Source: Campylobacterales bacterium (GTDB lineage Bacteria; Campylobacterota; Campylobacteria; Campylobacterales; Sulfurovaceae). From it: DNA of 37,878 nt. Below the pieces are notes generated by a model. It was not told where the DNA came from and did not search any database. It saw only the letters and a program-made list of their open reading frames with translations. Of this stretch, positions 15,343 through 23,290 are shown piece after piece. Position numbers and translations under genes: made by a program. Positions within the stretch are counted from its first letter, which is position 1. Each line of letters starts with the position of its first letter. The stretch is from positions 1-37,878 of the forward strand of contig JAFGVX010000042.1 in assembly GCA_016937775.1 (NCBI GenBank), given 5' to 3'.

Positions 15343-16813
15343 CTGAGAGTTCCTTTACATAGATTTTTGTCGGATATTTTTCATTGAGCATATTTGTAAG
15401 ATCTGATTCAAAAAGTGCATTTTTAAGTTGAGAGGCTATTTGTATCGACATCTTCTCTTGCTCACCTTCTACTGAGATTCTCTTTTGATCTATGATCTCA
15501 TAAACGATTTTCTTGTCTGATACTGTAATAATACCCTTTTCTTTAGTAGTTGTAAAGAGTTTTTGTAAAAATTGTAAACTTTCCTGATCATTCAGCGGTG
15601 CTATGTTGTCATTTTGACCGAGAAAAAGATACCCTGTTTGTTTCTCTTTGCTTGCATCGAAATTGTTTAATGTTTTTTCTAAAAGCTCAGTAAATGCGTT
15701 GATTTTGGCATTTGCAAGATAATCATTTTTCACACGATCTTTTGCCTCTTCAAAACTCATTTTTTCAGGATCGACAGTATTGACAACTTGTATAGATATA
15801 TAGGCATCTTTATTTAGCTTCGGTTTTATGAAATCTCCGATTTTCGCAGAGGTAATCGCTTCCCATATCTCTTCTGTAAACTTTGGATCATTTTTTTCTA
15901 TGGTGATTGATTCATCAGGCTTTTCTTCACCTTTTTTAAAAGCTAAAAAATCAAGCTTTGATTGTTTCTCAGATTTTTGTATTTTGGCATTAGCTATTAT
16001 GGATTTTTTTGCATCTTCCAAGCTAAGAGGATCTCCGTTTTCGTTCATATATTTATAGTTAAAATTTTTATACTCTTGTTCTATTTCATCTTCAGTGACA
16101 TTGATATCTTTTGTGTCTGTTGCTTTAATAGCGAGATTATATCGCGTATCGTACATATATTTTGCGCTATTTTGCTCCCAAAATCTTTTGAGTGCATCAT
16201 CACTGAGATCAACTTTTACATCATCGGTGGTAATGACTTTGTAGGCTATTTTTGTTTTATTACTCAATGCATATTCGATAATCTCTTTTTCGTATTGGCT
16301 TGGATCTTCTTGAAAGAGAGCTACGAGTTTATTAATCTTCATCTCGTCTCTAAGACCGCCTTCAAAGGTCTTCTTTTTTAAGTGCTGTGATTTAAGGAAA
16401 TTTTCATAAATCTCTTTACTAAAAGTACCGTTTTCTTGAAAATTCGGAAGTGAAGCAAGGCTGTTTGCTACTTCTTTGTCTGTGACGATGATTCCAAATT
16501 CATCTGCAAGATTAAGTAGCATTGCTTGTGTTTTTACAATATCAAATGCTTGCTTTTTAATCCCAATTTCTTTGGCTTTTTCTTCATCCAAATTTCCTTG
16601 AAGTCTTTGATTATAATAGTTATAGAGTTGTGAATAGGTCATTTGGTATTTTGAATTTGTAATCTCTATATTTCCAACTTTAGCGATAGAATCACCTGTC
16701 GATCCAAATTTATAACTTCCCCAGCCTACAAAACCGGCACCTATAAAAGCTATTGTTGCGATCCATATCGTCCACACAAGGTATCTATTGTTTTTTTGCA
16801 TCCAACCAATCAT
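15335..16813 (-). CDS. Membrane-anchored SurA/PpiD-like periplasmic chaperone
   Basis: Short cytoplasmic N-terminus, one membrane helix (about 12-30, YLVWTIWIATIAFIGAGFV), then a SurA_N-type chaperone domain (VGNIEITNSKYQMTY to about 170). Overall layout matches PpiD, an inner-membrane chaperone for secreted proteins. I do not see the parvulin signature (HIL near its start, G-x-L-G-W-F), so isomerase activity is doubtful; the segment around 340-385 resembles only the tail of such a domain. 492 residues, shorter than E. coli PpiD (623). A ppiD-like gene before ftsA-ftsZ is, from memory, usual in Campylobacter. The chaperone role is inferred from family. Confidence 0.85.
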   Translation of the reverse strand: MIGWMQKNNRYLVWTIWIATIAFIGAGFVGWGSYKFGSTGDSIAKVGNIEITNSKYQMTYSQLYNYYNQRLQGNLDEEKAKEIGIKKQAFDIVKTQAMLLNLADEFGIIVTDKEVANSLASLPNFQENGTFSKEIYENFLKSQHLKKKTFEGGLRDEMKINKLVALFQEDPSQYEKEIIEYALSNKTKIAYKVITTDDVKVDLSDDALKRFWEQNSAKYMYDTRYNLAIKATDTKDINVTEDEIEQEYKNFNYKYMNENGDPLSLEDAKKSIIANAKIQKSEKQSKLDFLAFKKGEEKPDESITIEKNDPKFTEEIWEAITSAKIGDFIKPKLNKDAYISIQVVNTVDPEKMSFEEAKDRVKNDYLANAKINAFTELLEKTLNNFDASKEKQTGYLFLGQNDNIAPLNDQESLQFLQKLFTTTKEKGIITVSDKKIVYEIIDQKRISVEGEQEKMSIQIASQLKNALFESDLTNMLNEKYPTKIYVKELSVE

Positions 16814-16914
16814 AATTCATCTGCCTTCAATTTAAAAGTTTGTACAATATTTTAATCAACTTGTCATTAAGTGTAATTGAAAATGGAGATAAGCGTGATT
16901 TTTAGGAGTGATTT

Positions 16915-18204
16915 ATGACAAATGAGATGATGATGCAAAGAGACATTGAGGTCGTGTGGCATCCGTGTACGCAAATGAAAGATCACGAAAGCATACCAAT
17001 AATACCTATAAGATCGGCAAAAGGGGTTTATCTCTATGATTTTGAAGGCAATAAATATATTGATGCTGTGAGTAGTTGGTGGGTAAATATTTTCGGTCAT
17101 GCAAATGAATATATCAATCAAAAAATAAAAGAGCAGATTGATACTCTTGAGCATGTTATCTTGGCAGGCTTTACGCATGAGCCTGTTATTGAACTGAGTC
17201 ATAAGCTTCGAGAGTTGACACAACTTGACAAAGCATTTTATGCCGATAATGGTTCAAGTGCGATTGAGGTAGCATTGAAGATGAGTTTTCATTATCATCT
17301 CAATAAAAAAGAGCAAAGAAAACTTTTTCTCTCTTTGGAAAATAGTTACCATGGAGAAACATTGGGTGCTTTGAGTGTAGGAGATGTCGCGCTTTATAAA
17401 GAGACATACGGAGCCTTGCTTATAGAATCAATTCAAACACCCGCCCCCAAAGATCAAAGTATAGAAGCGGCAAAAAAAGCACTCGAAACACTTGATCTTA
17501 TATTAAATAAGCACCACAAAGAGATCTCCGCGATGATTCTTGAGCCCCTAGTGCAAGGAGCAGGAGGTATGAAGATGTATCATCCACATTATCTAAAAGG
17601 AGCACGAGAGCTTACTTCGCAATATGGAGTACACCTTATAGCTGATGAGATAATGACGGGTTTTGGCAGAACGGGAAGCATGTTTGCATGCGAGCAAGCA
17701 GGTATCTTGCCGGATTTTATGACACTCTCCAAAGGGCTCACGGGAGGGTATCTTCCCCTTTCGGTTGTGATGACGACCAATGATGTCTATAATGCTTTTT
17801 ATTGTGACTATAATGAATATAGAGCCTTTTTGCATTCACACAGTTATACGGGTAATCCTCTTGGATGTGTTGCTGCTCTTGCAACTTTAGATATTTTTGA
17901 AAATGAGGACACTATAAAAACAAATAAGCTCAAATCACTTTTTATGATACGCCAACTCGAGCGTTTTAAAAAACTTGAGAATGTTAAAGAAGTAAGAATA
18001 ACCGGCATGATAGCCGCGATAGAGCTTCGGGAGTATAACCCAAAAGAAAGAGTGGGTGTAAAGATATTTCAATTGGCACTAAAAAGAGGAGTTTTGCTAC
18101 GCCCTCTTGGGAATGTAGTTTATATAATGCCTCCCTATATTATAACCGAACAAGAGTTATGCAAAGTATTTGATGCAGCGTATGAATCGATAACTATGTT
18201 GTAA
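16915..18204 (+). CDS. bioA: Adenosylmethionine-8-amino-7-oxononanoate aminotransferase
   Basis: BioA makes 7,8-diaminopelargonate in biotin synthesis, using S-adenosylmethionine as amino donor and PLP as cofactor. Seen: BioA-specific VWHPCTQMKD (14-23) and AVSSWWVNIFGHA (51-63), SYHGETLGALS, the PLP ring contact DEIMTGFGRTG (244-254), and the catalytic lysine in LSKGLTGGYLPLS (Lys273). 429 residues, typical. ATG with AGGAG six bases upstream. It stands alone, divergent from the PpiD-like gene; no other bio gene is in the window. Confidence 0.96.
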   Translation: MTNEMMMQRDIEVVWHPCTQMKDHESIPIIPIRSAKGVYLYDFEGNKYIDAVSSWWVNIFGHANEYINQKIKEQIDTLEHVILAGFTHEPVIELSHKLRELTQLDKAFYADNGSSAIEVALKMSFHYHLNKKEQRKLFLSLENSYHGETLGALSVGDVALYKETYGALLIESIQTPAPKDQSIEAAKKALETLDLILNKHHKEISAMILEPLVQGAGGMKMYHPHYLKGARELTSQYGVHLIADEIMTGFGRTGSMFACEQAGILPDFMTLSKGLTGGYLPLSVVMTTNDVYNAFYCDYNEYRAFLHSHSYTGNPLGCVAALATLDIFENEDTIKTNKLKSLFMIRQLERFKKLENVKEVRITGMIAAIELREYNPKERVGVKIFQLALKRGVLLRPLGNVVYIMPPYIITEQELCKVFDAAYESITML

Positions 18205-19356
18205 TTATTGCAATACTTTGGAAAAAATACCGCTTTTTTTATTTATTCGCTCTAAGTGTGATTTTGCTCTTTGGAGTCCAAGGGCAATCGCTTTTTCATA
18301 GAGTTCTTTTGCTTTTTTTTCATTTTTTGATACTGCAACACCAAATTCATAAAATTGCCCCAAATCACAAAGCGCCTCATCGTACTCTTCTTGAGCAAGT
18401 TCATGAATGATTTTATAAGCTTCAACTTCATCTTGCGACGCTAATTTTCCTCTATAAAGCTCTCTTGCTAAAAGCAATCTTCCAAGTTGTAAGTTTGTAG
18501 CAGCACATACACAAATAAGTTGTGCGGCCTCAGAGGTATCATCTCTTCCTTTTAGATTTTCTATATGTTGTAGCATGGCTTGGAGGCTACTATTATTTAC
18601 GCCTCTGTTTTTTATCTGTGTTATCCAAATCTTAGTTGATTGGTACCGTGTATCTGTTTGATGATAAAAATCATATACTCCGTATATCTGCTCAAATCGC
18701 TCCTCTATATCTTTTATAGGAGCGGGATCATATTTTTCTTCAACATCTTCTTCTTGTAGCTCTTCGTTTTCGCTTGTCTCTTCATCTTCGGTTATTTCTT
18801 CGTATTCTTCATACTCTACATCATATTTGTTATTTTCTTTTTGAGGTACTTCATTTTCATCATATTCTTGCGGTATTTCCTCTTCATCAATCTCAATATC
18901 TTCTTCAATGTTCGGCTCAAGATATTGTTCGTTTTCTTCATCTTCCATTGCTTCAAGTAAAACTTTATGTGCGGGTGTAATGTCTTGATAAGGATTTTCT
19001 TCTATATCTTTGTCATCCTCATCTTCATCCTCATCTTTGCTGCTTGGCATAATGATCTGAAACTCTTCAATAATTGAGTGTTTTTTCTGAGTGTATGTTT
19101 TTTCTCGAGTAATCTCTCTTGAGTCTTCTTTTTTGTTTTCGGACTCTTCTTCGATAATTTTTGTCGGATTGATATACTCAGATATGAGATATTGTGCTTG
19201 CGCATAATTTTTTATTTTTAAAAGATCAATAATCTCATCGAGTTTCGGATCTATTTCGAAAGGTTCGAGTTTTAAAAGTTGTAGTCTTATGGTTTCACTA
19301 TCCGTCATAGAGATAGCAATTTTAATAATCTCCAATCTTTTTTTGATCTGATTCAC
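18205..19356 (-). CDS. Acidic Sel1-repeat protein of unknown function
   Basis: No known family was recognised over most of the length. Residues 1-65 are helical and Leu/Ile-rich; about 105-212 are extremely rich in Glu and Asp (for example EDEDEDDKDIEEN); about 215-325 look helical; and 328-370 is a Sel1-like (TPR-related) repeat, LGQFYEFGVAVSKNEKKAKELYEKAIALG. No signal peptide or membrane helix was seen, so it is probably cytoplasmic. An ATG at 19371 has no ribosome site; GTG 19356 has GAGGA six bases upstream and is chosen (383 residues). It has its own promoter candidate and diverges from rsmH. Likely a scaffold or adaptor (inference from the repeat only). Confidence 0.75.
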   Translation of the reverse strand: MNQIKKRLEIIKIAISMTDSETIRLQLLKLEPFEIDPKLDEIIDLLKIKNYAQAQYLISEYINPTKIIEEESENKKEDSREITREKTYTQKKHSIIEEFQIIMPSSKDEDEDEDDKDIEENPYQDITPAHKVLLEAMEDEENEQYLEPNIEEDIEIDEEEIPQEYDENEVPQKENNKYDVEYEEYEEITEDEETSENEELQEEDVEEKYDPAPIKDIEERFEQIYGVYDFYHQTDTRYQSTKIWITQIKNRGVNNSSLQAMLQHIENLKGRDDTSEAAQLICVCAATNLQLGRLLLARELYRGKLASQDEVEAYKIIHELAQEEYDEALCDLGQFYEFGVAVSKNEKKAKELYEKAIALGLQRAKSHLERINKKSGIFSKVLQ

Positions 19357-19391
19357 TTTAAATCCTCGCATAAAGGTTAACTGTTTACACT

Positions 19392-19400
19392 AGTATATCA
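19392..19400 (-). promoter_or_regulatory. Extended -10 candidate for the acidic Sel1 gene
   Basis: The minus strand reads TGATATACT, one base off TGnTATAAT, about 36 bases before the GTG start. It overlaps an inverted repeat at 19395-19415. Confidence 0.4.
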
Positions 19401-19415
19401 AAAAAAACTTGATAT
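19395..19415. repeat. Inverted repeat in the Sel1-rsmH divergent gap
   Basis: ATATCAA (19395-19401) and TTGATAT (19409-19415) are perfect 7-base arms around a 7-base A-rich centre. It overlaps the minus-strand -10 candidate, so it could be an operator, or simply chance in AT-rich DNA. Confidence 0.35.
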
Positions 19416-19416
19416 G

Positions 19417-19432
19417 TTGACAGTTTTTGACA
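19417..19432 (+). repeat. Paired TTGACA direct repeat
   Basis: TTGACA occurs at 19417-19422 and again at 19427-19432, 10 bases apart (one helical turn). The first copy is 19 bases before CATAAT (19442-19447), a possible second plus-strand promoter; alternatively the pair may be a protein-binding site. Confidence 0.35.
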
Positions 19433-19474
19433 ATATTTTACCATAATCCACGGCTTAATGAGAGAGAATAAAAT

Positions 19475-19483
19475 TGATATAAT
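19475..19483 (+). promoter_or_regulatory. Extended -10 promoter for rsmH and the following run
   Basis: TGATATAAT matches the extended -10 consensus. The ribosome site AGGA (19516-19519) and TTG start at 19525 follow, giving a leader of about 35 bases. Confidence 0.6.
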
Positions 19484-19524
19484 AGTTTTTTAGATATGAT
19501 TTAAAAAAAGTAAGCAGGAAAAAA

Positions 19525-20460
19525 TTGAAAGAGCATATACCTCATATACCGGTGCTTCTTGATGAGGTAATAAAGAACTTTAAGGGAATGAATGGGGGTT
19601 ACTTTGTTGATTGTACACTTGGATATGGCGGTCATAGCAGTGCTGTTCTTAAAGCATATCCTGACATATTTCTTATAGGAATCGATAGAGATAGCGAGGC
19701 ATTGGAATTCTCCCGAAAAAGATTGACAGATTTTCAAGAAAGAGCTGTATTTTATAAAGGCACATTCTCTCATATTTTTTCGACTTTACAAGAGAGTCCG
19801 ATTGTTGGAGTTTTGGCTGATTTTGGAGTTTCATCTTTGCAGTTTGATAAGTTGGAGAGAGGTTTTTCTTTTGAGAGTGATGCACTTGATATGCGTATGG
19901 ATCAAGAGAGCAAGCTCAGTGCATATGAGGTGATTAACACTTATTCGCAGACGGACTTAGAGCGTATTTTTAAAGATTACGGAGAGATTAAAGAGTATAA
20001 AGCACTTGCTTTAGAAGTGATCAAGGCACGCTCAAAAGAGCCTATAAAAAGTGCAAAAAAGTTAAGCGAACTCTCGAAAAATATTATTAAAAGAGGTAAA
20101 ATTCATCCGGCAACACTTTTTTTTCAAGCGATCAGGATAGAGGTAAATGCGGAACTGCAAGAGATAGAGTTGCTTTTGGATGCTATAGAGAAGATGCATA
20201 CAAAAGGAATGATAGTCTCTTTTATCACATTCCACTCTCTTGAGGACAGGATTGTAAAAAATAGATTTACAAAGTGGAGTAAGGCGTGTATTTGTGATGA
20301 TCTTGCACTTCGATGTACATGCTCAAGAGACAATAACAGGGGAAAGGTTTTGCATAAAAAACCCGTAATTGCATCTGAAAAAGAGATAAAAATGAATCCT
20401 AGGAGCAGAAGCGCAAAACTTCGCACCTTTATTTTTACAAAAAATGCAAAAGGGTTTTGA
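19525..20460 (+). CDS. rsmH: 16S rRNA (cytosine-1402-N4) methyltransferase
   Basis: RsmH (MraW) methylates N4 of C1402 in the ribosomal P site. Seen: HIPVLLDEVI at the N-terminus, AdoMet loop FVDCTLGYGGHS (27-38), GVLADFGVSSLQFD, RGFSFESDALDMRMD, and the C-terminal SFHSLEDRIVK and NPRSRSAKLR. 311 residues. Start TTG with AGGA five bases upstream. It is followed directly by an FtsL-like gene, as rsmH is in many division/cell-wall clusters; its stop overlaps that gene's ATG by one base. Confidence 0.97.
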   Translation: MKEHIPHIPVLLDEVIKNFKGMNGGYFVDCTLGYGGHSSAVLKAYPDIFLIGIDRDSEALEFSRKRLTDFQERAVFYKGTFSHIFSTLQESPIVGVLADFGVSSLQFDKLERGFSFESDALDMRMDQESKLSAYEVINTYSQTDLERIFKDYGEIKEYKALALEVIKARSKEPIKSAKKLSELSKNIIKRGKIHPATLFFQAIRIEVNAELQEIELLLDAIEKMHTKGMIVSFITFHSLEDRIVKNRFTKWSKACICDDLALRCTCSRDNNRGKVLHKKPVIASEKEIKMNPRSRSAKLRTFIFTKNAKGF

Positions 20461-20738
20461 TGTATAAGGATACAGAAAGATTAAATAGTGGAGTCCCTTG
20501 GTCTTTAGTTTCAATGACAATTATTTTAGCGAGTATCTTTTTATTGTTGAGTTCGTTTAAGATTTACCTAAGTAGCCAAATATATTATGAGAGTAAAAAG
20601 GTTAATGATCTTAGGCAAGATGTTTCCGTCTTGAGGGCCGAAAATGTTATGCTTAAAAATAAAGTAGAGGCTTTGCGGTTTAAAAATAGAGTTACCGATC
20701 CTCTGTTTATTATGGATCAAGAAGGGGCTTTGGATTGA
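20460..20738 (+). CDS. FtsL-like small bitopic membrane protein
   Basis: 92 residues: short N-terminal cytoplasmic part, one membrane helix (about 13-36, WSLVSMTIILASIFLLLSSFKI), then a coiled coil (SKKVNDLRQDVSVLRAENVMLKNKVEAL) that would lie in the periplasm. Size, topology and position just after rsmH match FtsL, the divisome protein that pairs with FtsB. FtsL is too divergent to call from sequence alone, so no symbol is given. ATG 20460 overlaps the rsmH stop (TGATG), with AAAAGGG before it. Confidence 0.7.
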   Translation: MYKDTERLNSGVPWSLVSMTIILASIFLLLSSFKIYLSSQIYYESKKVNDLRQDVSVLRAENVMLKNKVEALRFKNRVTDPLFIMDQEGALD

Positions 20739-20757
20739 TAAAAAAGAAATTAGTCGC

Positions 20758-20763
20758 TATAAT
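20758..20763 (+). promoter_or_regulatory. Candidate -10 for the DUF2018-polyprenyl synthase-hemA run
   Basis: TATAAT lies in the 57-base gap after the FtsL-like gene, about 33 bases before the GTG start at 20796. It may give this run a promoter separate from that of rsmH. Confidence 0.4.
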
Positions 20764-20795
20764 AAGCTCTTGCATATAGTCTTAGGGGGTTATAA

Positions 20796-21077
20796 GTGAA
20801 TATTTTTAATGAAGATGATGATTTTTTGGTAAGTACACCAAAACAAAATTTTTTTGATATTTCTAAGAATGCAAATCAAAATATAGTCGAACAAGAGATT
20901 GAGAAGATATTTGAACGATTGGTTGCGGCAGAAAAGCTCTTAGAAGAGAAGGGTCTAGAGGCTGAATTGTACTCAATGATGCATCAGATGAAATTTAATG
21001 ATTCAAAAGAGTTTGAAGATAGGGTGAACAGCATATTTTTAGAACTTGTCGGCAATATCGTTACACAATGTGAATAA
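20796..21077 (+). CDS. DUF2018-like small helical protein
   Basis: 93 residues, all helical in appearance, with a charged core (NIVEQEIEKIFERLVAAEKLLEEKGLEAELYSMMHQ). It resembles H. pylori HP0242 as I remember it and occupies the same place, next to the polyprenyl synthase, hemA and proS. HP0242 is known as an intertwined helical dimer of unknown function. The family assignment is by memory of pattern and synteny, not by search. Start GTG with AGGGGG six bases upstream. The protein is short and acidic, with no membrane helix. Confidence 0.7.
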   Translation: MNIFNEDDDFLVSTPKQNFFDISKNANQNIVEQEIEKIFERLVAAEKLLEEKGLEAELYSMMHQMKFNDSKEFEDRVNSIFLELVGNIVTQCE

Positions 21078-21086
21078 AGGAATGAT

Positions 21087-21983
21087 GTGCTGAGTGCAGT
21101 AGAGCAAGCCATAGAGGGCGCCATTTTAAATCTTGATCATCAAGAGATCAAAAAACTTCTAACAAAGCTTCCCAAAGGGAAAAGATTAAGAGCAAAACTT
21201 ATACTTTATATCGCCAAAGAGAATAAAGAATCTATAAAGCTCGCATCCATAGCGGAGATGATACATGCAGCAAGCTTGTTGCATGATGATGTTATCGATG
21301 ATGCCATGCAAAGAAGAGGGGTAGAGTCTATCAATGCACTCTATGGCAATAAAAATGCGATTATGCTCGGAGATATACTTTATTCGATCGGTTTTTTTGA
21401 GCTTGTTGATATGGGCTCAATCATCGCTAAGAGTATCTCAAATGCCGTTGTTCAACTCAGTATCGGAGAACTTGATGATGTTTCTCTTTCAAAACAGTTT
21501 AATGTGGATGCTGTAATTTACAGAGATATGATCTATAAAAAGACAGCTTCACTTATGGAGGCATGTGCCTATAGCGCGGCTATTTTAGCGGGTAAAAATG
21601 CTGATGCTTATGCACTTTACGGGAAAAATTTGGGAATTGCCTTTCAGATGATAGATGATTTGCTTGATATTACATCTGATGCACAAACACTTGGAAAACC
21701 TGCATTGCATGATTTCGTTGAAGGTAAAACAACGCTACCCTATATTTATCTTCATAATAGATTAAATAATGAAGATAAAAAAAAATTAGAAGCGATGCAT
21801 GCGCGAAGTCTTGATATGAAAGAGCAAGAGTGGATACTGTTGAATATTAAAAAATATGATATTATCCAAAAGTGTTATCTTGAGGCAAAAGAGCTAGTAT
21901 TGGAAGCTCTTGAGGCGATAAAAGATGAGAAAAATCAAAAACTTAACTCGATAGCCAAAGAGATGATAGATAGGAGTTTTTAA
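21087..21983 (+). CDS. Trans-polyprenyl diphosphate synthase (IspB-like, quinone side chain)
   Basis: Prenyltransferase that extends isoprenoid diphosphates. Both aspartate motifs are present: LLHDDVIDD (65-72) and QMIDDLLD (187-194), with GKRLRAKL at 31-38 for diphosphate binding and GGRR-type basic contact near MQRRG. The residue five before the first DDxxD is alanine, a small residue that usually permits long chains, so an octa- or heptaprenyl product for menaquinone is more likely than farnesyl (inference). 298 residues. Start GTG with AAAGGA five bases upstream. Adjacent to hemA as in H. pylori and C. jejuni. Confidence 0.9.
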   Translation: MLSAVEQAIEGAILNLDHQEIKKLLTKLPKGKRLRAKLILYIAKENKESIKLASIAEMIHAASLLHDDVIDDAMQRRGVESINALYGNKNAIMLGDILYSIGFFELVDMGSIIAKSISNAVVQLSIGELDDVSLSKQFNVDAVIYRDMIYKKTASLMEACAYSAAILAGKNADAYALYGKNLGIAFQMIDDLLDITSDAQTLGKPALHDFVEGKTTLPYIYLHNRLNNEDKKKLEAMHARSLDMKEQEWILLNIKKYDIIQKCYLEAKELVLEALEAIKDEKNQKLNSIAKEMIDRSF

Positions 21984-23290
21984 TGTATTATCAAGTGATT
22001 AGCTTTAACTATAAAAAATGTGATCTCTCACAAAGAGAACGGCTTGTTTTTAAAAATGATGATGAAAAAAGAATGTTCTTAAATAAATTGGTGGATTTTG
22101 ATTTTATCCATGAGGCTTTTATGCTTAATACTTGCAATAGGGTAGAGATTGTCACTTCAAACAAAGATGGGTTTGCTACTTACCATACAATACTCGGGCT
22201 TGTAAGTGAATATAGCGGTATAAACTTTTATGAACTTAAAGAGATGATGTACAGAGTTGATGACGGAGATGCGATTAAACATATCTTTAGTGTTGTCTCT
22301 TCGCTTGATTCAATTGTTGTTGGAGAGTCTCAAATAACAGGTCAAGTTAAAGATGCTTTTAAATTTTCTTACAACAATAAAAGCGCCGGAAGAAAACTCA
22401 ATAGAGTCGTTTCTTATGCAATGAAATGTGCAGCAGAGGTGCGCAATAAAACAGAGATATCTAAAAATCCTATCTCTATCGCTTCGGTTGCCGTTACACA
22501 GGCAAAAGAGATACTGCAAGACAGTATAGCAGGCATAACCGCAGTAGTTGTCGGAGCAGGAGAGATGGGAGCATTAACGGCAAAGCATTTGTTAAAAATA
22601 GGTGCAGATGTTATCTTGCTTTCAAGAAATATAGAAAAAGCAGAAGCCATAGCAAAAGAGCTCGGTGAAAATATAAAAGTTGATGTTTTTGATAATCTTC
22701 CTAAATATATCAATCGTTATAGACTCCTTTTTAGTGCTACAAGTTCACCCGAAACGGTTGTAAAAAAAGAGATGTTAGAAGGATGTGACTTTAAGCGATT
22801 GTGGTTTGATATTGCAATTCCAAGGGATATTGATCCTATCAATGATGAGATGATAACGATATATAGAATCGATGATTTACAGCATATATCAAATACAAAT
22901 CATGCCCTCAGACAAGAGCAATCTTTGCTTGCTGAAGAGATTGTTAACCAATATAGGGATGAGTTTTATAGATGGCTCAAAGCACTCTCCATAGAGCCTG
23001 TTATTAAAGGGATGCGAGAAGAGGTAAATGCAGCCATAGAACAAGAGCTTCAAAGAGCAATTAATAAAGGTTTTGTGCCGAGTGAGCTTGAAGTGAATCT
23101 TCGAAAAATGGCAAATTCGATGTTTAAACGATTTTTACATACACCGACATTTAATATGCGAAAAAGTTCTCATGAAAAAGATGGTCTCAATAAGATAGAA
23201 GCAATTGAGTCTATATTTGAGATAGATACGCAAGATATTGATCCAAAGCTCTATAAAGAAGACCAACATGCAAAAGGATATAGCGAATGA
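21983..23290 (+). CDS. hemA: Glutamyl-tRNA reductase
   Basis: First committed enzyme of C5-route tetrapyrrole synthesis; reduces Glu-tRNA(Glu) to glutamate-1-semialdehyde with NADPH. Seen: catalytic Cys51 in [23 protein letters not shown] (111-123), NADPH loop VVVGAGEMG (186-194), and a C-terminal helical dimerisation region. 435 residues, normal. ATG overlaps the upstream stop by one base (TAATG), and its own stop overlaps proS (ATGA), so three genes are translationally chained. hemC lies four genes downstream. Confidence 0.97.
   Translation: MYYQVISFNYKKCDLSQRERLVFKNDDEKRMFLNKLVDFDFIHEAFMLNTCNRVEIVTSNKDGFATYHTILGLVSEYSGINFYELKEMMYRVDDGDAIKHIFSVVSSLDSIVVGESQITGQVKDAFKFSYNNKSAGRKLNRVVSYAMKCAAEVRNKTEISKNPISIASVAVTQAKEILQDSIAGITAVVVGAGEMGALTAKHLLKIGADVILLSRNIEKAEAIAKELGENIKVDVFDNLPKYINRYRLLFSATSSPETVVKKEMLEGCDFKRLWFDIAIPRDIDPINDEMITIYRIDDLQHISNTNHALRQEQSLLAEEIVNQYRDEFYRWLKALSIEPVIKGMREEVNAAIEQELQRAINKGFVPSELEVNLRKMANSMFKRFLHTPTFNMRKSSHEKDGLNKIEAIESIFEIDTQDIDPKLYKEDQHAKGYSE

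Noticed and set aside
16814-16914. Promoters for the divergent PpiD-like gene and bioA, and a possible BirA operator
   Set aside because: Only weak -10-like matches (TAAAAT, TGTAAT) were found, and no inverted repeat resembling a biotin operator.
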